Assembly (NCBI GenBank): GCA_016222945.1
Contig: JACRPY010000002.1
Span: forward strand, 496,001-560,000
Direction: 5' to 3'
From: Methanobacterium sp.
GTDB lineage: Archaea; Methanobacteriota; Methanobacteria; Methanobacteriales; Methanobacteriaceae
Length of the DNA stretch: 64,000 bases
Position 1 is the stretch's first letter. Each line of letters begins with the position of its first letter. Of this stretch, positions 16,825-30,105 are shown piece after piece. Position numbers and translations under genes: made by a program. The notes under the pieces are model-generated. The model worked only from the letters and a program-made list of their open reading frames with translations. It searched no databases and was not told the DNA's origin.

Positions 16825-18150
16825 ATGGCAAGATTTGAAGATAAGATCGACTTGTACGACGACAGAGGCAATCTTGTTGAAGAACAAGTTCCACTAGAAG
16901 CCCTAAGTCCTTTGAGAAACCCTGCGATCAAAAGTATCGTACAAGGTATCAAGAGGACCATAGCAGTGAACCTAGAAGGTGTAGAGAACGCTCTAAAATC
17001 CGGAAAGGTCGCTGGTGGTAAGATATTAGGAAGAGAAATGGATCTAGATATAGTTGGAAATGCTGAAGCCATAGCACAAGAAGCAAAAGAAATGATTCTT
17101 GTAGAAGAGGGTGACGACACAAACGTTGAGCTCCTCGCAGGTGGAAAAAGAGTATTAGTACAACTACCAACTGCAAGATTTGAAGCAGCAGCTGAATACT
17201 CAGCAACATCATTAGTAACCGCTACTGCATTTGTTCAAGCTATAATAAACCAGTTTGACATCAGCATGTACGATGCAAACATGGTAAAAGCAGCTGTAAT
17301 GGGTAGATACCCACAAACAGTTGAATACGCAGGCGGAAACATAGCTACCATGCTTGATATACCTCAAAAACTTGAAGGTCCAGGTTATGCACTCAGAAAC
17401 GTTATGGTTAACCACGTTGTAGCAACAACACTCAAAAACACCATGCAATCAGCAGCTCTATCATCCATCCTTGAACAAACAGCAATGTTTGAAATGGGAG
17501 ATGCAGTAGGTAGATTCGAAAGAATGCACCTTCTCGGATTAGCTTATCAAGGAATGAACGCAGACAATGTTGTATACGATCTCGTAAAAGACAACGGTAA
17601 AGAAGGAACTGTTGGATCAGTCATAAACGACATAGTAGCAAAAGCAGAAGCAGACGGAGTCATAGGTGTCGAAAAACAATTATCTGACTTCAAAGTATAC
17701 GGAACAGACGACTTAGCTAAATGGAACGCATACGCAGCAGCAGGACAAATGGCAGCTACCATGGTAAACCAAGGTGCTGCAAGAGCCGCTCAAGGTGTAT
17801 CCTCAACATTATTATACTACAACGATATTCTTGAATTCGCTACTGGATTACCTGGTGTAGACTTCGGTAGAGCTGAAGGTGTAGCAGTAGGATTCTCTTT
17901 CTTCAGTCACTCCATATATGGTGGAGGTGGACCTGGTATCTTTAACGGTAACCACATCGTTACAAGACACAGTAAAGGATTCGCTATACCATGCGTAGCA
18001 GCTGCAATGGCACTCGACGCAGGTACACAGATGTTCTCCCCAGAAGCAACCTCCGGACTAATTAAAGACGTATTTAGCCAAGTACCTGAATTCAGAGAAC
18101 CACTCAAGTATGTAGTGGAGGCAGCAGTCGACATAAAAGGAGATATTTAA
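16825..18150 (+). CDS. mcrB: Methyl-coenzyme M reductase, beta subunit
   Basis: The 441-residue beta subunit of MCR, the enzyme that makes methane from methyl-CoM and CoB. The start ATG 16825 (MARFEDKIDLYDDRG) follows AGGAGGG and equals the family N-terminus; an in-frame TTG at 16753 lies in the leader and is rejected. The C-terminal region contains the conserved FFSHSIYGGGGPGIFNGNHI segment, whose residues line the substrate channel. With mcrC present (order B-D-C-G-A) this is the MCR I operon, not the mrt isoenzyme, which lacks a C gene. Confidence 0.98.
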   Translation: MARFEDKIDLYDDRGNLVEEQVPLEALSPLRNPAIKSIVQGIKRTIAVNLEGVENALKSGKVAGGKILGREMDLDIVGNAEAIAQEAKEMILVEEGDDTNVELLAGGKRVLVQLPTARFEAAAEYSATSLVTATAFVQAIINQFDISMYDANMVKAAVMGRYPQTVEYAGGNIATMLDIPQKLEGPGYALRNVMVNHVVATTLKNTMQSAALSSILEQTAMFEMGDAVGRFERMHLLGLAYQGMNADNVVYDLVKDNGKEGTVGSVINDIVAKAEADGVIGVEKQLSDFKVYGTDDLAKWNAYAAAGQMAATMVNQGAARAAQGVSSTLLYYNDILEFATGLPGVDFGRAEGVAVGFSFFSHSIYGGGGPGIFNGNHIVTRHSKGFAIPCVAAAMALDAGTQMFSPEATSGLIKDVFSQVPEFREPLKYVVEAAVDIKGDI

Positions 18151-18179
18151 GTAATCTAACTTTGGGGGCAAAACAGTAA

Positions 18180-18623
18180 ATGGACATCGAGATCTTTCCA
18201 CACAGATTATTAAACGTAGATACTGCTGAAAAACTTTTAAACAGTCTTGATAGCATTCAAGGTATCAAAAAAATGGTTATACATGGACCAAGACTTCCTC
18301 CAGTAAGAGAAGGACACTCAGATCGTAGAACAATGGTTGTAAACGGAGAAGAAGTAAACGTACAGGTTAAACCTGGCAGAATTCTCCTGGACATTGAATC
18401 AGAGGATATCATTGACAATATTAAAGAAATCTGCGAAGATGATTTACCATTTGGATTTAACATTCACATAGGACACTTCATAAGAAAACAAAAGACAGTC
18501 ACAGACCAGCTTAAATACGGGGAAGAATTAGATGAAATCCCTGAGGAAATGGTTGGATTAACTGACCAGAACGCTAAACTCAGTGAAAGGGCTCAAATAC
18601 TTAACAGGAAAAAAGAAGAATGA
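18180..18623 (+). CDS. mcrD: Methyl-coenzyme M reductase operon protein D
   Basis: A 147-residue protein (MDIEIFPHRLLNVDTAEKLL) of the McrD family, which is not part of the final MCR hexamer but binds it during assembly or activation. It begins 29 bases after mcrB behind GGGGG and ends in an ATGA overlap with mcrC, so the two are translationally coupled. The middle part VNVQVKPGRILLDIE and C-terminal charged helix are typical. Confidence 0.95.
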   Translation: MDIEIFPHRLLNVDTAEKLLNSLDSIQGIKKMVIHGPRLPPVREGHSDRRTMVVNGEEVNVQVKPGRILLDIESEDIIDNIKEICEDDLPFGFNIHIGHFIRKQKTVTDQLKYGEELDEIPEEMVGLTDQNAKLSERAQILNRKKEE

Positions 18624-19216
18624 TTGGCAAAGGGACACATATTGTAGATTGCAGAGAGACAATGGGAATGGGTGAAGGAGGAGGAATTGCCCAGAGAGGA
18701 ACATTTGCACAAAGTGGAAGTGAAGTATTAACAATTGCAATGTCTCCTGGAAGGAGACACATAACAAAACCGGTTTGTGAAATAACATTTGCCCTAAGGG
18801 AGGCAAACATAATGACCAGCACGCTTGTCTTAAATGCTGGAGCTGGTGTTCCACAGGATGCTCCGTCAGCTGGAGGAGGCAGTCTTTTTGGACTCACTCC
18901 AAAGGAAATAGAGCAAATTAATAAGCATAAACTTATAGTGGTACATCTTGGAGGTGTGAAACATCACATCGTCTATAAAGCTCGGTTAATATTAAGAAAC
19001 ACAGACGTGCCTTGTGTAGTAATATGTGAATATCCTGTTGACTTTGAAGATTTTGCAAAAATCGGTGTTAAAACAAAAGCTGTGATGCCCGAAGAACCTA
19101 AAACAAAAGGTGAAATTGTGGATATAATAAGCGGTATTATTAGAGGCGAAACAGCCCCCCAAGAAAAGTTGGATGAAATTATTAGAAAAGTTAGGTTAGC
19201 ACTAGGAGGTGCATGA
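18620..19216 (+). CDS. mcrC: Methyl-coenzyme M reductase I operon protein C
   Basis: The 198-residue McrC, known in other methanogens as a component of the ATP-dependent MCR activation complex. Visible family features: HIVDCRETMGMGEGGGIAQR at the N-terminus, SPGRRHITKPVCEITF and HLGGVKHHIVYKARL. Its ATG shares bases with the mcrD stop (ATGA), and its end overlaps the upstream-most possible mcrG start. Presence of mcrC marks the MCR I isoenzyme operon. Confidence 0.95.
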   Translation: MIGKGTHIVDCRETMGMGEGGGIAQRGTFAQSGSEVLTIAMSPGRRHITKPVCEITFALREANIMTSTLVLNAGAGVPQDAPSAGGGSLFGLTPKEIEQINKHKLIVVHLGGVKHHIVYKARLILRNTDVPCVVICEYPVDFEDFAKIGVKTKAVMPEEPKTKGEIVDIISGIIRGETAPQEKLDEIIRKVRLALGGA

Positions 19217-19218
19217 TA

Positions 19219-19968
19219 ATGGCAAAATATTATCCTGGAACAACTAAGGTTGCCCAAAATAGAAGTAATTTCCAAGACCCTGATTATGAACTTGAAAAAC
19301 TAAGGGAAGTCTCTGACGAAGATGTTGTAAACATCTTAGGACACAGAGCTCCTGGTGAGGAATATCCAAGCGCTCACCCACCACTCGAAGAAATGGATGA
19401 ACCAGAAGACCCAATTAGAGAACTTGTCGAGCCACTCGACGGTGCAAAAGCTGGTGACAGAGTAAGATACATTCAGTTTACTGACTCAATGTACAACGCT
19501 CCAGCTCAACCATTCGTAAGGTCAAGATCTTACCTCTGCAGGTACAGAGGAGCAGATGCAGGTACTCTCTCAGGAAGACAAATTATAGAAACAAGAGAAA
19601 GAGATCTGGAAAAAGTCTCAAAAGAACTTCTTGAAACTGAATTCTTTGACCCTGCAAGATCAGGTATCAGAGGAAAAACAGTTCACGGACACTCCCTAAG
19701 ACTCGATGAAGATGGTATGATGTTTGACATGCTCAGAAGATTGATGTTAAACAAAGATACTGGAATAGTTTCAGCAGTCAAAAACCAAATTGGTGACGAG
19801 CTTGACGAACCAGTAGCTTTAGGAGCACCATTGGACGAAGCAACTCTCCAAGCAAAAACCACTATTTACAGAAAAGATGGTGAAGCTTACAGAGACGACA
19901 AGGACGCAGTAGAAATACTCCACAAAATACACGTACTAAGATCTCAAGGTGGATTCTACCCTGAATAA
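19219..19968 (+). CDS. mcrG: Methyl-coenzyme M reductase, gamma subunit
   Basis: The 249-residue gamma subunit (MAKYYPGTTKVAQNR), the same length as in Methanothermobacter. ATG 19219 is eight bases after AGGAGGT (19204-19210) and is preferred over ATG 19213, which is too close. Conserved segments include EEYPSAHPPLEEMDEPEDP and RGADAGTLSGRQI; the gamma subunit contributes residues around the CoM and F430 sites. It is followed after 17 bases by mcrA. Confidence 0.97.
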   Translation: MAKYYPGTTKVAQNRSNFQDPDYELEKLREVSDEDVVNILGHRAPGEEYPSAHPPLEEMDEPEDPIRELVEPLDGAKAGDRVRYIQFTDSMYNAPAQPFVRSRSYLCRYRGADAGTLSGRQIIETRERDLEKVSKELLETEFFDPARSGIRGKTVHGHSLRLDEDGMMFDMLRRLMLNKDTGIVSAVKNQIGDELDEPVALGAPLDEATLQAKTTIYRKDGEAYRDDKDAVEILHKIHVLRSQGGFYPE

Positions 19969-19985
19969 TCAGGAGGGTGATTAAT

Positions 19986-21636
<1,651 letters not shown>

Positions 21637-21638
<2 letters not shown>

Positions 21639-21668
21639 ATAGGTGTTACGCAAACACCTATTTTTTTA
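21637..21668 (+). terminator. Stem-loop with T tract between mcrA and mtrE
   Basis: AATAGGTGTT (21638-21647) pairs perfectly with AACACCTATT (21653-21662) around a five-base loop, and seven T follow. The left arm begins inside the mcrA stop codon. Only 29 bases separate it from mtrE, with no convincing TATA box, so mtr transcription probably depends on read-through. Confidence 0.8.
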
Positions 21669-21697
21669 TTTTATTTAAAAATAAGGAGGATCAAAAT

Positions 21698-22588
21698 ATG
21701 GTAGTAGACCCTATGATAGCAGGATTAGGTGTTGTTGCCCTTATGGGCGCTGCTGCAACTATTGCAGGAGCCGCAGAGGATCTGGAATCTGATGTAGGAT
21801 CAATGAGTAACCCTAACTCTCAGGTCCAACTAGCCCCACAAATGGGAAACCTTCACAGAATGTTTAACAAAGCTGTGTCAGGTGAACCAGTACAAATGGG
21901 TACCTTAGCAGGTATAGCAGGTTCAATGGCCTTTGTATTTATGGCAACATTACACCTACCCGTCATAATGTCGATAGCTTTAGGTGCAACCGTAGCTGCC
22001 TTGATTCATGTGGCATTGGCAACATCATCACATTTAGGAAGGATTGTAGGTCAATCCCAATTTAACCAACCATTATTCATGGATGTTGTAACACAGCACT
22101 TAGGACCAATAGCAGGACACGGATTTATTGTAACATTTTCAATAGTAGGATTATCATACTTAATGACCTTACCAATTCAAGGACTAGGACACCCATTTGC
22201 ATTACCTCTACTTGCAGTACTTTGGGGTATAACAATAGGTGCTATAGGTTCATCCACAGGGGACGTTCACTACGGTGCTGAAAGGGAATATCAACAATAT
22301 CCATTTGGTGGAGGTATTCCAGTTGCTATTCACGGTGACATAACCAGAAATGCCGAACTCGGTGCAAGAAACTCAATGGATGTTGTGTACTTCTGTGCTA
22401 AGTTTGGTGGACCTGTAACTGGATTCTGCTTTGGATTAATTGTATTCCTAAGCTTCTGGACCACTATAGTCTTTGGATTAGTCGGTGGAGTAGTTGCAGG
22501 TATTGTGATACTCATACTATTGATAATCTTAAACAACAGAGTAGAAGTATTTGCCAGAAAGAATTACGGGCCATACTTAGAAGATTAA
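21698..22588 (+). CDS. mtrE: Tetrahydromethanopterin S-methyltransferase subunit E
   Basis: Integral membrane subunit (296 residues) of the sodium-translocating Mtr complex, which moves the methyl group from H4MPT to coenzyme M. Six or more hydrophobic helices are visible with the cytoplasmic segment DVHYGAEREYQQYPFGGG that contains conserved charges. The start ATG 21698 follows AAGGAGGA. It opens the canonical E-D-C-B-A-F-G-H order. Confidence 0.97.
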   Translation: MVVDPMIAGLGVVALMGAAATIAGAAEDLESDVGSMSNPNSQVQLAPQMGNLHRMFNKAVSGEPVQMGTLAGIAGSMAFVFMATLHLPVIMSIALGATVAALIHVALATSSHLGRIVGQSQFNQPLFMDVVTQHLGPIAGHGFIVTFSIVGLSYLMTLPIQGLGHPFALPLLAVLWGITIGAIGSSTGDVHYGAEREYQQYPFGGGIPVAIHGDITRNAELGARNSMDVVYFCAKFGGPVTGFCFGLIVFLSFWTTIVFGLVGGVVAGIVILILLIILNNRVEVFARKNYGPYLED

Positions 22589-22600
22589 GGAGGAATTATA

Positions 22601-23325
<725 letters not shown>

Positions 23326-23326
<1 letters not shown>

Positions 23327-24147
23327 TGTCAGCAGCAGGCGGAGGACCCGCAGGTGTAGCTGTACCAGCCACACAAACCTTAGCACTCGGTGTTGTAGGA
23401 GGACTTGTAGGTATATACTTATTACCATACGCAGGCCCAGTATTCGGACCACTATTTGCAGCTCTTGGAGCAGTCGCAGCCATAATATGGGGTGCTGACG
23501 CAATAAGAAGAGTAGCAAGCTATGGTTTAGGAACTGGAGTACCTTCAATTGGATACATGTCACTATCTATCGGTGTTGTAGGTGGAATAGCAGGAATAGC
23601 CGGAGCACTTTTACTCGGCCCTAAATTAGCTATTGCAGGCCCAGTACTGGGACTTGTAATATCCATGATAGTAGGAGCAATAGTTGCACTTGTCGGTAAA
23701 AAAATCATAAAGATGAAAATACCAGTCTTAGTACAAGGTACTGCCGAACTTGCAGGAGCATCAGCATTATCTGTAATCGGATTTTCAGCAGCTATAGCTG
23801 GAAGCATAGAACTTGCAGCAATACAAACTGCAGTAATATCAACAGGATTCATAGCGCTGTTATTCATCATGAACACAATGGCCATACAACATCCGTTTAA
23901 CGCATGTTTAGGACCAAACGAAGACCAAACAAGAACACTTAAACTGGCAGCATCCACAGGATTCATGTCAATGGCAATAGTAGGATTAATTGCACTATTA
24001 GTATCTGGTAACTGGAAAGTATCAATAGTTCCAATAGTAGGTGCTTTAGCATGGTTAATATCAATCAGAGCATTTATCCAAACATCAGCCAAAGACGCAG
24101 CATCAGTTGCATGGTCTGGTATGTGGCCTAAAGAAGAGGAGCACTAA
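23326..24147 (+). CDS. mtrC: Tetrahydromethanopterin S-methyltransferase subunit C
   Basis: A 273-residue integral membrane subunit of Mtr with about seven hydrophobic helices; the loop HPFNACLGPNEDQTRTLKLA is recognisable. ATG 23326 overlaps the mtrD stop by one base (TAATG), which implies coupled translation. It forms the sodium-translocating module with MtrD and MtrE. Confidence 0.96.
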
Positions 24148-24159
24148 GGAGGAATAAAA

Positions 24160-25197
<1,038 letters not shown>

Positions 25198-25209
25198 TGG
25201 AGGTTTAAG

Positions 25210-25407
25210 ATGTTAATATCCAATAAACCTAATATAAGAGGAATAAGGAAAGTAGCAGCAGATGTAAAATACAGGGCCGCATTGATTGGTAGAGATCAAA
25301 GGCTTTTTGCCGGACTCATAGCTACCAGACTCTATGGTATGGCTTTGGGATTTATACTGGCTATATTATTAGTGGGACTCCCAATTGCTTGGGTGTTACT
25401 AAAATAG
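25210..25407 (+). CDS. mtrF: Tetrahydromethanopterin S-methyltransferase subunit F
   Basis: A 65-residue subunit with a basic N-terminal cytoplasmic part (PNIRGIRKVAADVKYRAALI) and a C-terminal membrane helix (about 40-62). In many methanogens it resembles the C-terminal part of MtrA. GGAGG precedes ATG 25210. Confidence 0.94.
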   Translation: MLISNKPNIRGIRKVAADVKYRAALIGRDQRLFAGLIATRLYGMALGFILAILLVGLPIAWVLLK

Positions 25408-25422
25408 GAGGGGCATGATAAG

Positions 25423-25686
25423 ATGGCAGATGAAGAAAAAAATGTTATACCTCGTGTTATTGTCCCAGCCGATGATTTCAACAAAGCTAATGAGAGATTA
25501 AACGAAATGGAAGAGAAAGTAGAATTCACATGGGGTGAAGTCTCTCAGAGAATGGGTCAACAAATTGGTAGGGATATAGGTATCCTATATGGAATAATAA
25601 TAGGGCTCATAATCCTATTTGTTTCATTCAGTGTTTTAAAAGCAGGATTAGTAATAAAAGCTTTACAATCTCTATTCGGGGGATAA
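25423..25686 (+). CDS. mtrG: Tetrahydromethanopterin S-methyltransferase subunit G
   Basis: An 87-residue subunit: an N-terminal amphipathic helix (NKANERLNEMEEKVEFTWGE) and one membrane helix near residues 52-75. It is a small anchor in the Mtr complex. AGGAGG lies upstream of ATG 25423. Confidence 0.94.
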   Translation: MADEEKNVIPRVIVPADDFNKANERLNEMEEKVEFTWGEVSQRMGQQIGRDIGILYGIIIGLIILFVSFSVLKAGLVIKALQSLFGG

Positions 25687-25702
25687 TTAGGAGGTTTTAC
25701 AT

Positions 25703-26656
<954 letters not shown>

Positions 26657-26659
26657 ATA

Positions 26660-26695
26660 TAGGCGATTATTCGCCTAAATTTCTTTATTTTTTTT
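26660..26695 (+). terminator. Terminator after mtrH
   Basis: TAGGCGA (26660-26666) pairs with TCGCCTA (26671-26677) around a TTAT loop and is followed by a T-rich tract. It marks the end of the mcr-mtr transcription unit, so the next gene needs its own promoter. Confidence 0.8.
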
Positions 26696-26777
26696 AAATA
26701 ATTGTTATTTCTAAATTAATTTTGTTTGGATATAATTTTCTAAATTTCAGTCCCATTTTTTCTATAATAATTTCACA

Positions 26778-26979
26778 AAATATATATCCTCTATTAACAA
26801 CCTAATTAATAGATTTTAATTTTTCGGAGGTTGAAGGAAATCTCTCAAAAACAGGAGGTTTTTGGAGCGCAAAAAACATAGTTTTTTGCAAGCTGTCAAA
26901 ATTTATAATTTTGATGCCACAAATCGGAGATTTGCAGGCTTTGATTTCCTGAACCCCGAAAATATTTATTTTCGGAGGG
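26778..26979 (+). promoter_or_regulatory. Promoter and multi-hairpin structured leader of the marker 14 gene (riboswitch-like)
   Basis: A TATA-like AAAATATATA (about 26777-26786) puts the start site near 26810. The leader then forms a closed structure. Outer arms 26821-26842 and 26943-26962 pair over about 18 bp with one bulge and a small internal loop. Inside are four hairpins: 26846-26852/26858-26864 (7 bp), 26869-26877/26881-26889 (9 bp), 26896-26903/26907-26914 (8 bp) and 26920-26925/26929-26934 (6 bp), all perfect. A fifth hairpin 26956-26963/26968-26975 extends, with one bulged A, through 26954-26955 and 26977-26978 and covers the ribosome binding site GGAGGG (26974-26979). Its left arm is the same stretch that the outer stem uses, so the two folds exclude each other. 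Function is inferred; a palindromic mobile repeat is the alternative. Confidence 0.6.
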
Positions 26980-26986
26980 TATTCCA

Positions 26987-28471
26987 TTGTCACTATTGGG
27001 AAAAATATTTAGTAGAGGTCCAAAGCCGGTAATTGCAAAAAGTAGATATATTACAATTGAAGATGCGAAAATGGCATCATTTACAAAGAAAACAGCAGGA
27101 CAAGGATATGGTATGAACATGCGGCCAGATGTTTATTACATCGTTGCATCTGTTGAACTGGGAAATACAACCACCAAATGTATTCTAACAGCCACAAACT
27201 TGAACACCAGCAGAACATATCTCCTGGATAAAACAGTAAAAATGACCAGAGATATCAGACCGCCCAAAAAAGGCGAAAAGGTCTTTGGTGAAACAGTTTG
27301 GCATGTAGAACTTACTAAAGAATCTGTTTCTGAAATGGTTAGAGACACAATCTTTGAATCAGTAAAACGTTCAAAAATAGATATAGAAAAAGATTTAGAC
27401 TTTGTTGTGCGTTCTACAGGAGTTACTGCAGGATTTGCATCACCTAAAGAAGTTGGAGAACTTATAATAGCTCTGGCAGATGGATGTCTTGATGCAGGAA
27501 TCCCTCCACGAAAAATGGCCCCTGCAATGTCCATAGACAGTTTCCCAGAAAAATTAAAAGATTTCACCCTAATTGAGAAGGTAATGTTTGACGGGGCAGT
27601 TGTAAGTGTGCTTCCACCAACAGGAAAAGCAGTAGTGGCCAATGAAATGGAAGGAGAGCTTGTAACTGGAGGTATAAAAGTAGGTGCTAAATGGACAAAT
27701 GTTGATTACAGAAATCCATGTGTATCAATTGATTTTGGAACAACACTTGCTGGAAGAATTACAAACAGCGAAGAACCATATGCAAGAACAATAGGCAACT
27801 TCTGTGGCCTTGCTGGAGGAGTATCTGATGCTATAATCCGTGGAACAGAAAAGGTAGATAAACGTGGAGGAGCAGCATTAGATCTTTACAATAAAGACAT
27901 TTTAAAAAAAGCAAACTGGAAACTGGCTGAAGAATATGCGCAGCGTGCCCATGAACATTTGGATATAGGAAGAGTTCCAGAAAACAGGGAAAGGTTTGGA
28001 ACAGTTCCTGTAGATGCCAAAGCTGCATATGATGCGGGAACAACACTTATTGGGTGTGATGTAGGTAAAAATGGGGATAAAATTCCAAAATTAACAGAAT
28101 TGGGCCATGAAATATACGCTGAAAGCGGAATACACACTTTATTTGCTACTCTTGACCATGTAAGTGCCATGATTGTAAAACGTTTACTTGATGAAGCATT
28201 TGCAGAAGGTGTAATTGAAGAAGGCTCTGCATTGGGTGTAACAGGCAGAGCAGGGATAACTGGAAGAAAACCAGAACTTATACTTAACTATTCAAAAGAC
28301 TGTTTCAATAACACTCTTTTTGTGTCTGATGCTCTTGCAATGGGTGCAGCAGTAATGGCAAGATGTATGAACTCCATAGGAACACCACATATACCTATTG
28401 GGGGAAAACAAGGTGGGCCATGCATATTAGGACAGCGAAGGAAACTTCAAAAGAAAAAAGGAATGATTTAA
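26987..28471 (+). CDS. Methanogenesis marker protein 14
   Basis: The 494-residue protein matches methanogenesis marker 14, found in methanogens only. It has features of an ASKHA-fold ATPase: a first phosphate-like loop VASVELGNTTTKCIL (residues about 52-66) and a second NPCVSIDFGTTLAGRI (about 250). This resembles activator ATPases of corrinoid or radical enzymes, so a role in activating MCR or Mtr is plausible but not shown. The start is TTG 26987, seven bases after GGAGGG, at the end of an elaborate RNA leader. It lies directly downstream of mtr but behind a terminator. Confidence 0.88.
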   Translation: MSLLGKIFSRGPKPVIAKSRYITIEDAKMASFTKKTAGQGYGMNMRPDVYYIVASVELGNTTTKCILTATNLNTSRTYLLDKTVKMTRDIRPPKKGEKVFGETVWHVELTKESVSEMVRDTIFESVKRSKIDIEKDLDFVVRSTGVTAGFASPKEVGELIIALADGCLDAGIPPRKMAPAMSIDSFPEKLKDFTLIEKVMFDGAVVSVLPPTGKAVVANEMEGELVTGGIKVGAKWTNVDYRNPCVSIDFGTTLAGRITNSEEPYARTIGNFCGLAGGVSDAIIRGTEKVDKRGGAALDLYNKDILKKANWKLAEEYAQRAHEHLDIGRVPENRERFGTVPVDAKAAYDAGTTLIGCDVGKNGDKIPKLTELGHEIYAESGIHTLFATLDHVSAMIVKRLLDEAFAEGVIEEGSALGVTGRAGITGRKPELILNYSKDCFNNTLFVSDALAMGAAVMARCMNSIGTPHIPIGGKQGGPCILGQRRKLQKKKGMI

Positions 28472-28504
28472 TCTTTTTTTTAGATTAGAAAATATAAAAT
28501 TAGG

Positions 28505-28540
28505 AGATTAGAAAGTTCTAAGCTCTTCTAATCTTTTTAT
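28505..28540 (+). terminator. Terminator between convergent marker 14 and htpX
   Basis: AGATTAGAA (28505-28513) pairs perfectly with TTCTAATCT (28526-28534), followed on the plus strand by a T-rich tail. It overlaps the last codons of htpX. A smaller stem TAATCT/AGATTA (28469-28487) precedes it at the marker 14 stop. Confidence 0.65.
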
Positions 28541-29365
28541 TCTTTTATCCATTGGAGGATGAGTTGAAAACAAATTTAAAAGTGTTTTTGATTTCCCTCC
28601 AAAAGGATTAACTATGAACATGTGGGCTGTTGCAGGATTTGCATCCATTGGTTTTGTATTAACGCTCATTTGAAGTTTGTTTAAAGCGTCTGCAAGTGCT
28701 AATGGGTTTCCAGAGATTTGTGCACCACTTTCATCAGCTTTATATTCTCTTGATCTGCTTATTGCAAATTGGACCATTATGGCGGCAATTGGCGCAAGTA
28801 TAGTCATTGCAATTATTCCAATTATGCCTTCTGCGTCGTCTCCACCACCAAATATGGCGAAGAATCTTGCATAATCTGCAACTATTATTATAGCGCCAGC
28901 TATTGTGGCAGCGACTGCACTAATTAATATATCTCTGTTTTTTACGTGCCCTAATTCGTGACCTATAACTCCTTCAAGCTCATCTTTATTTAATAAATTC
29001 AATATGCCTGTAGTTACTGCTACAACTGCATTTTGAGGGTTTCTACCTGTTGCAAAGGCGTTTGGAGTAGAATTTTCAACTATTGCAACTTTGGGTTTAG
29101 GAATTCCTGCATTCATTGCAAGCTCCTCAACTATTGAATGGAGTTCGGGAGCTTCTTCTTCAGAAACAATTCTTGCTCCATACATTTTAAGCACAATTTT
29201 GTCAGAATAGAAATATGAGGCAAAATTCAGGGCAATTGCAAATAAAAAGAAAATTAATGCCCCTAAAATTCCTACTTTGAAAAATGAGCCTATTAAATAG
29301 CCTATACCAATTAATAAACCTGTTAAAAAACTGAATAATAGTAATATTTTAATGTTATCAAACAT
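28508..29365 (-). CDS. htpX: HtpX-type membrane zinc metalloprotease
   Basis: The 285-residue protein has two N-terminal membrane helices (about 5-23 and 28-50), the zinc motif HELGHVKN near residue 140, two further hydrophobic segments (about 150-172 and 185-205), and the third zinc ligand region SREYKADESGA. HtpX degrades misfolded membrane proteins from the cytoplasmic side. Length is normal. ATG 29365 is the start. It converges with the marker 14 gene. Confidence 0.92.
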   Translation of the reverse strand: MFDNIKILLLFSFLTGLLIGIGYLIGSFFKVGILGALIFFLFAIALNFASYFYSDKIVLKMYGARIVSEEEAPELHSIVEELAMNAGIPKPKVAIVENSTPNAFATGRNPQNAVVAVTTGILNLLNKDELEGVIGHELGHVKNRDILISAVAATIAGAIIIVADYARFFAIFGGGDDAEGIIGIIAMTILAPIAAIMVQFAISRSREYKADESGAQISGNPLALADALNKLQMSVNTKPMDANPATAHMFIVNPFGGKSKTLLNLFSTHPPMDKRIKRLEELRTF

Positions 29366-29508
29366 CTGGTTACCACCACGGATTTTAGTTATTATACCTT
29401 GTTAATATCTCTAAATATTTTATTAGCAAAGGATATTATTGGGGAATGGATATATATAAATTTTGTGTTTAAGTTTAAATGCCCCTAAATTTCAAGGAAG
29501 TCTTCAAA

Positions 29509-30105
29509 ATGGTTACAGCAATAATAATGGCCGGTGGAAAAGGCAGTAGAATGGATTTAAACAGTGAAAAACCTCTTATAAAAATAAATAATAAATTTAT
29601 GATAGAATATGTAATTGAAGCATTAAAACAGTCTAAAAATATAGATAACATACTTGTTGCAACAAGCAAAAACACGCCAAAAACTGATGAATATCTAAAA
29701 AAACAGGGAATAAAGACAGTAATGACATCTGGTGATGATTATGTGTATGATCTCCAATTTATCATCGCTAATTGTGATTTAGATGATGTTTTACTTACAA
29801 TAACTGCAGATTTACCTTTAATAAATAGCAGCATTATTGACCATGTTCTTGATGAATATGGGAAATCATCGAAGCCAGCAATGAGTGTTGTTGTTCCAGA
29901 GGATTTTTTTAAAAAAAATGGCTTGAAACCAACAGCAGTGTTTGATAATATGGTGCCATCGGGATTAAATATATTAATAAGAATCAACAAGACACAAAAT
30001 GAGGAAGTTTTAGTTTTAGAAAAAATAGAACTTGCCTTGAATATTAATACGTGTGAAGACATGAAATTTCTTAAGAAACTGTTGGGTGATGATGATGGTA
30101 AATGA
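29509..30105 (+). CDS. cobY: GTP:adenosylcobinamide-phosphate guanylyltransferase
   Basis: The protein (198 residues from ATG 29509) matches CobY, the archaeal enzyme that activates adenosylcobinamide phosphate with GTP in cobamide synthesis. The nucleotide-binding signature is TAIIMAGGKGSRM at the N-terminus; further motifs are SEKPLIKINNK and LLTITADLPLIN. ATG 29509 follows AAGGAAG; ATG 29479 would add ten residues before the glycine loop and is less likely. The product cobamide is the cofactor of MtrA and Mmp10. It overlaps the PRC-barrel gene. Confidence 0.88.
   Translation: MVTAIIMAGGKGSRMDLNSEKPLIKINNKFMIEYVIEALKQSKNIDNILVATSKNTPKTDEYLKKQGIKTVMTSGDDYVYDLQFIIANCDLDDVLLTITADLPLINSSIIDHVLDEYGKSSKPAMSVVVPEDFFKKNGLKPTAVFDNMVPSGLNILIRINKTQNEEVLVLEKIELALNINTCEDMKFLKKLLGDDDGK

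Noticed and set aside
19977..19985. GTG start for mcrA (and similar GTG codons at 12332, 24466, 35699)
   Set aside because: These GTG triplets are part of the ribosome binding site GGAGGTG or GGTGAT; the next in-frame start is at the right distance and fits the family N-termini and numbering.
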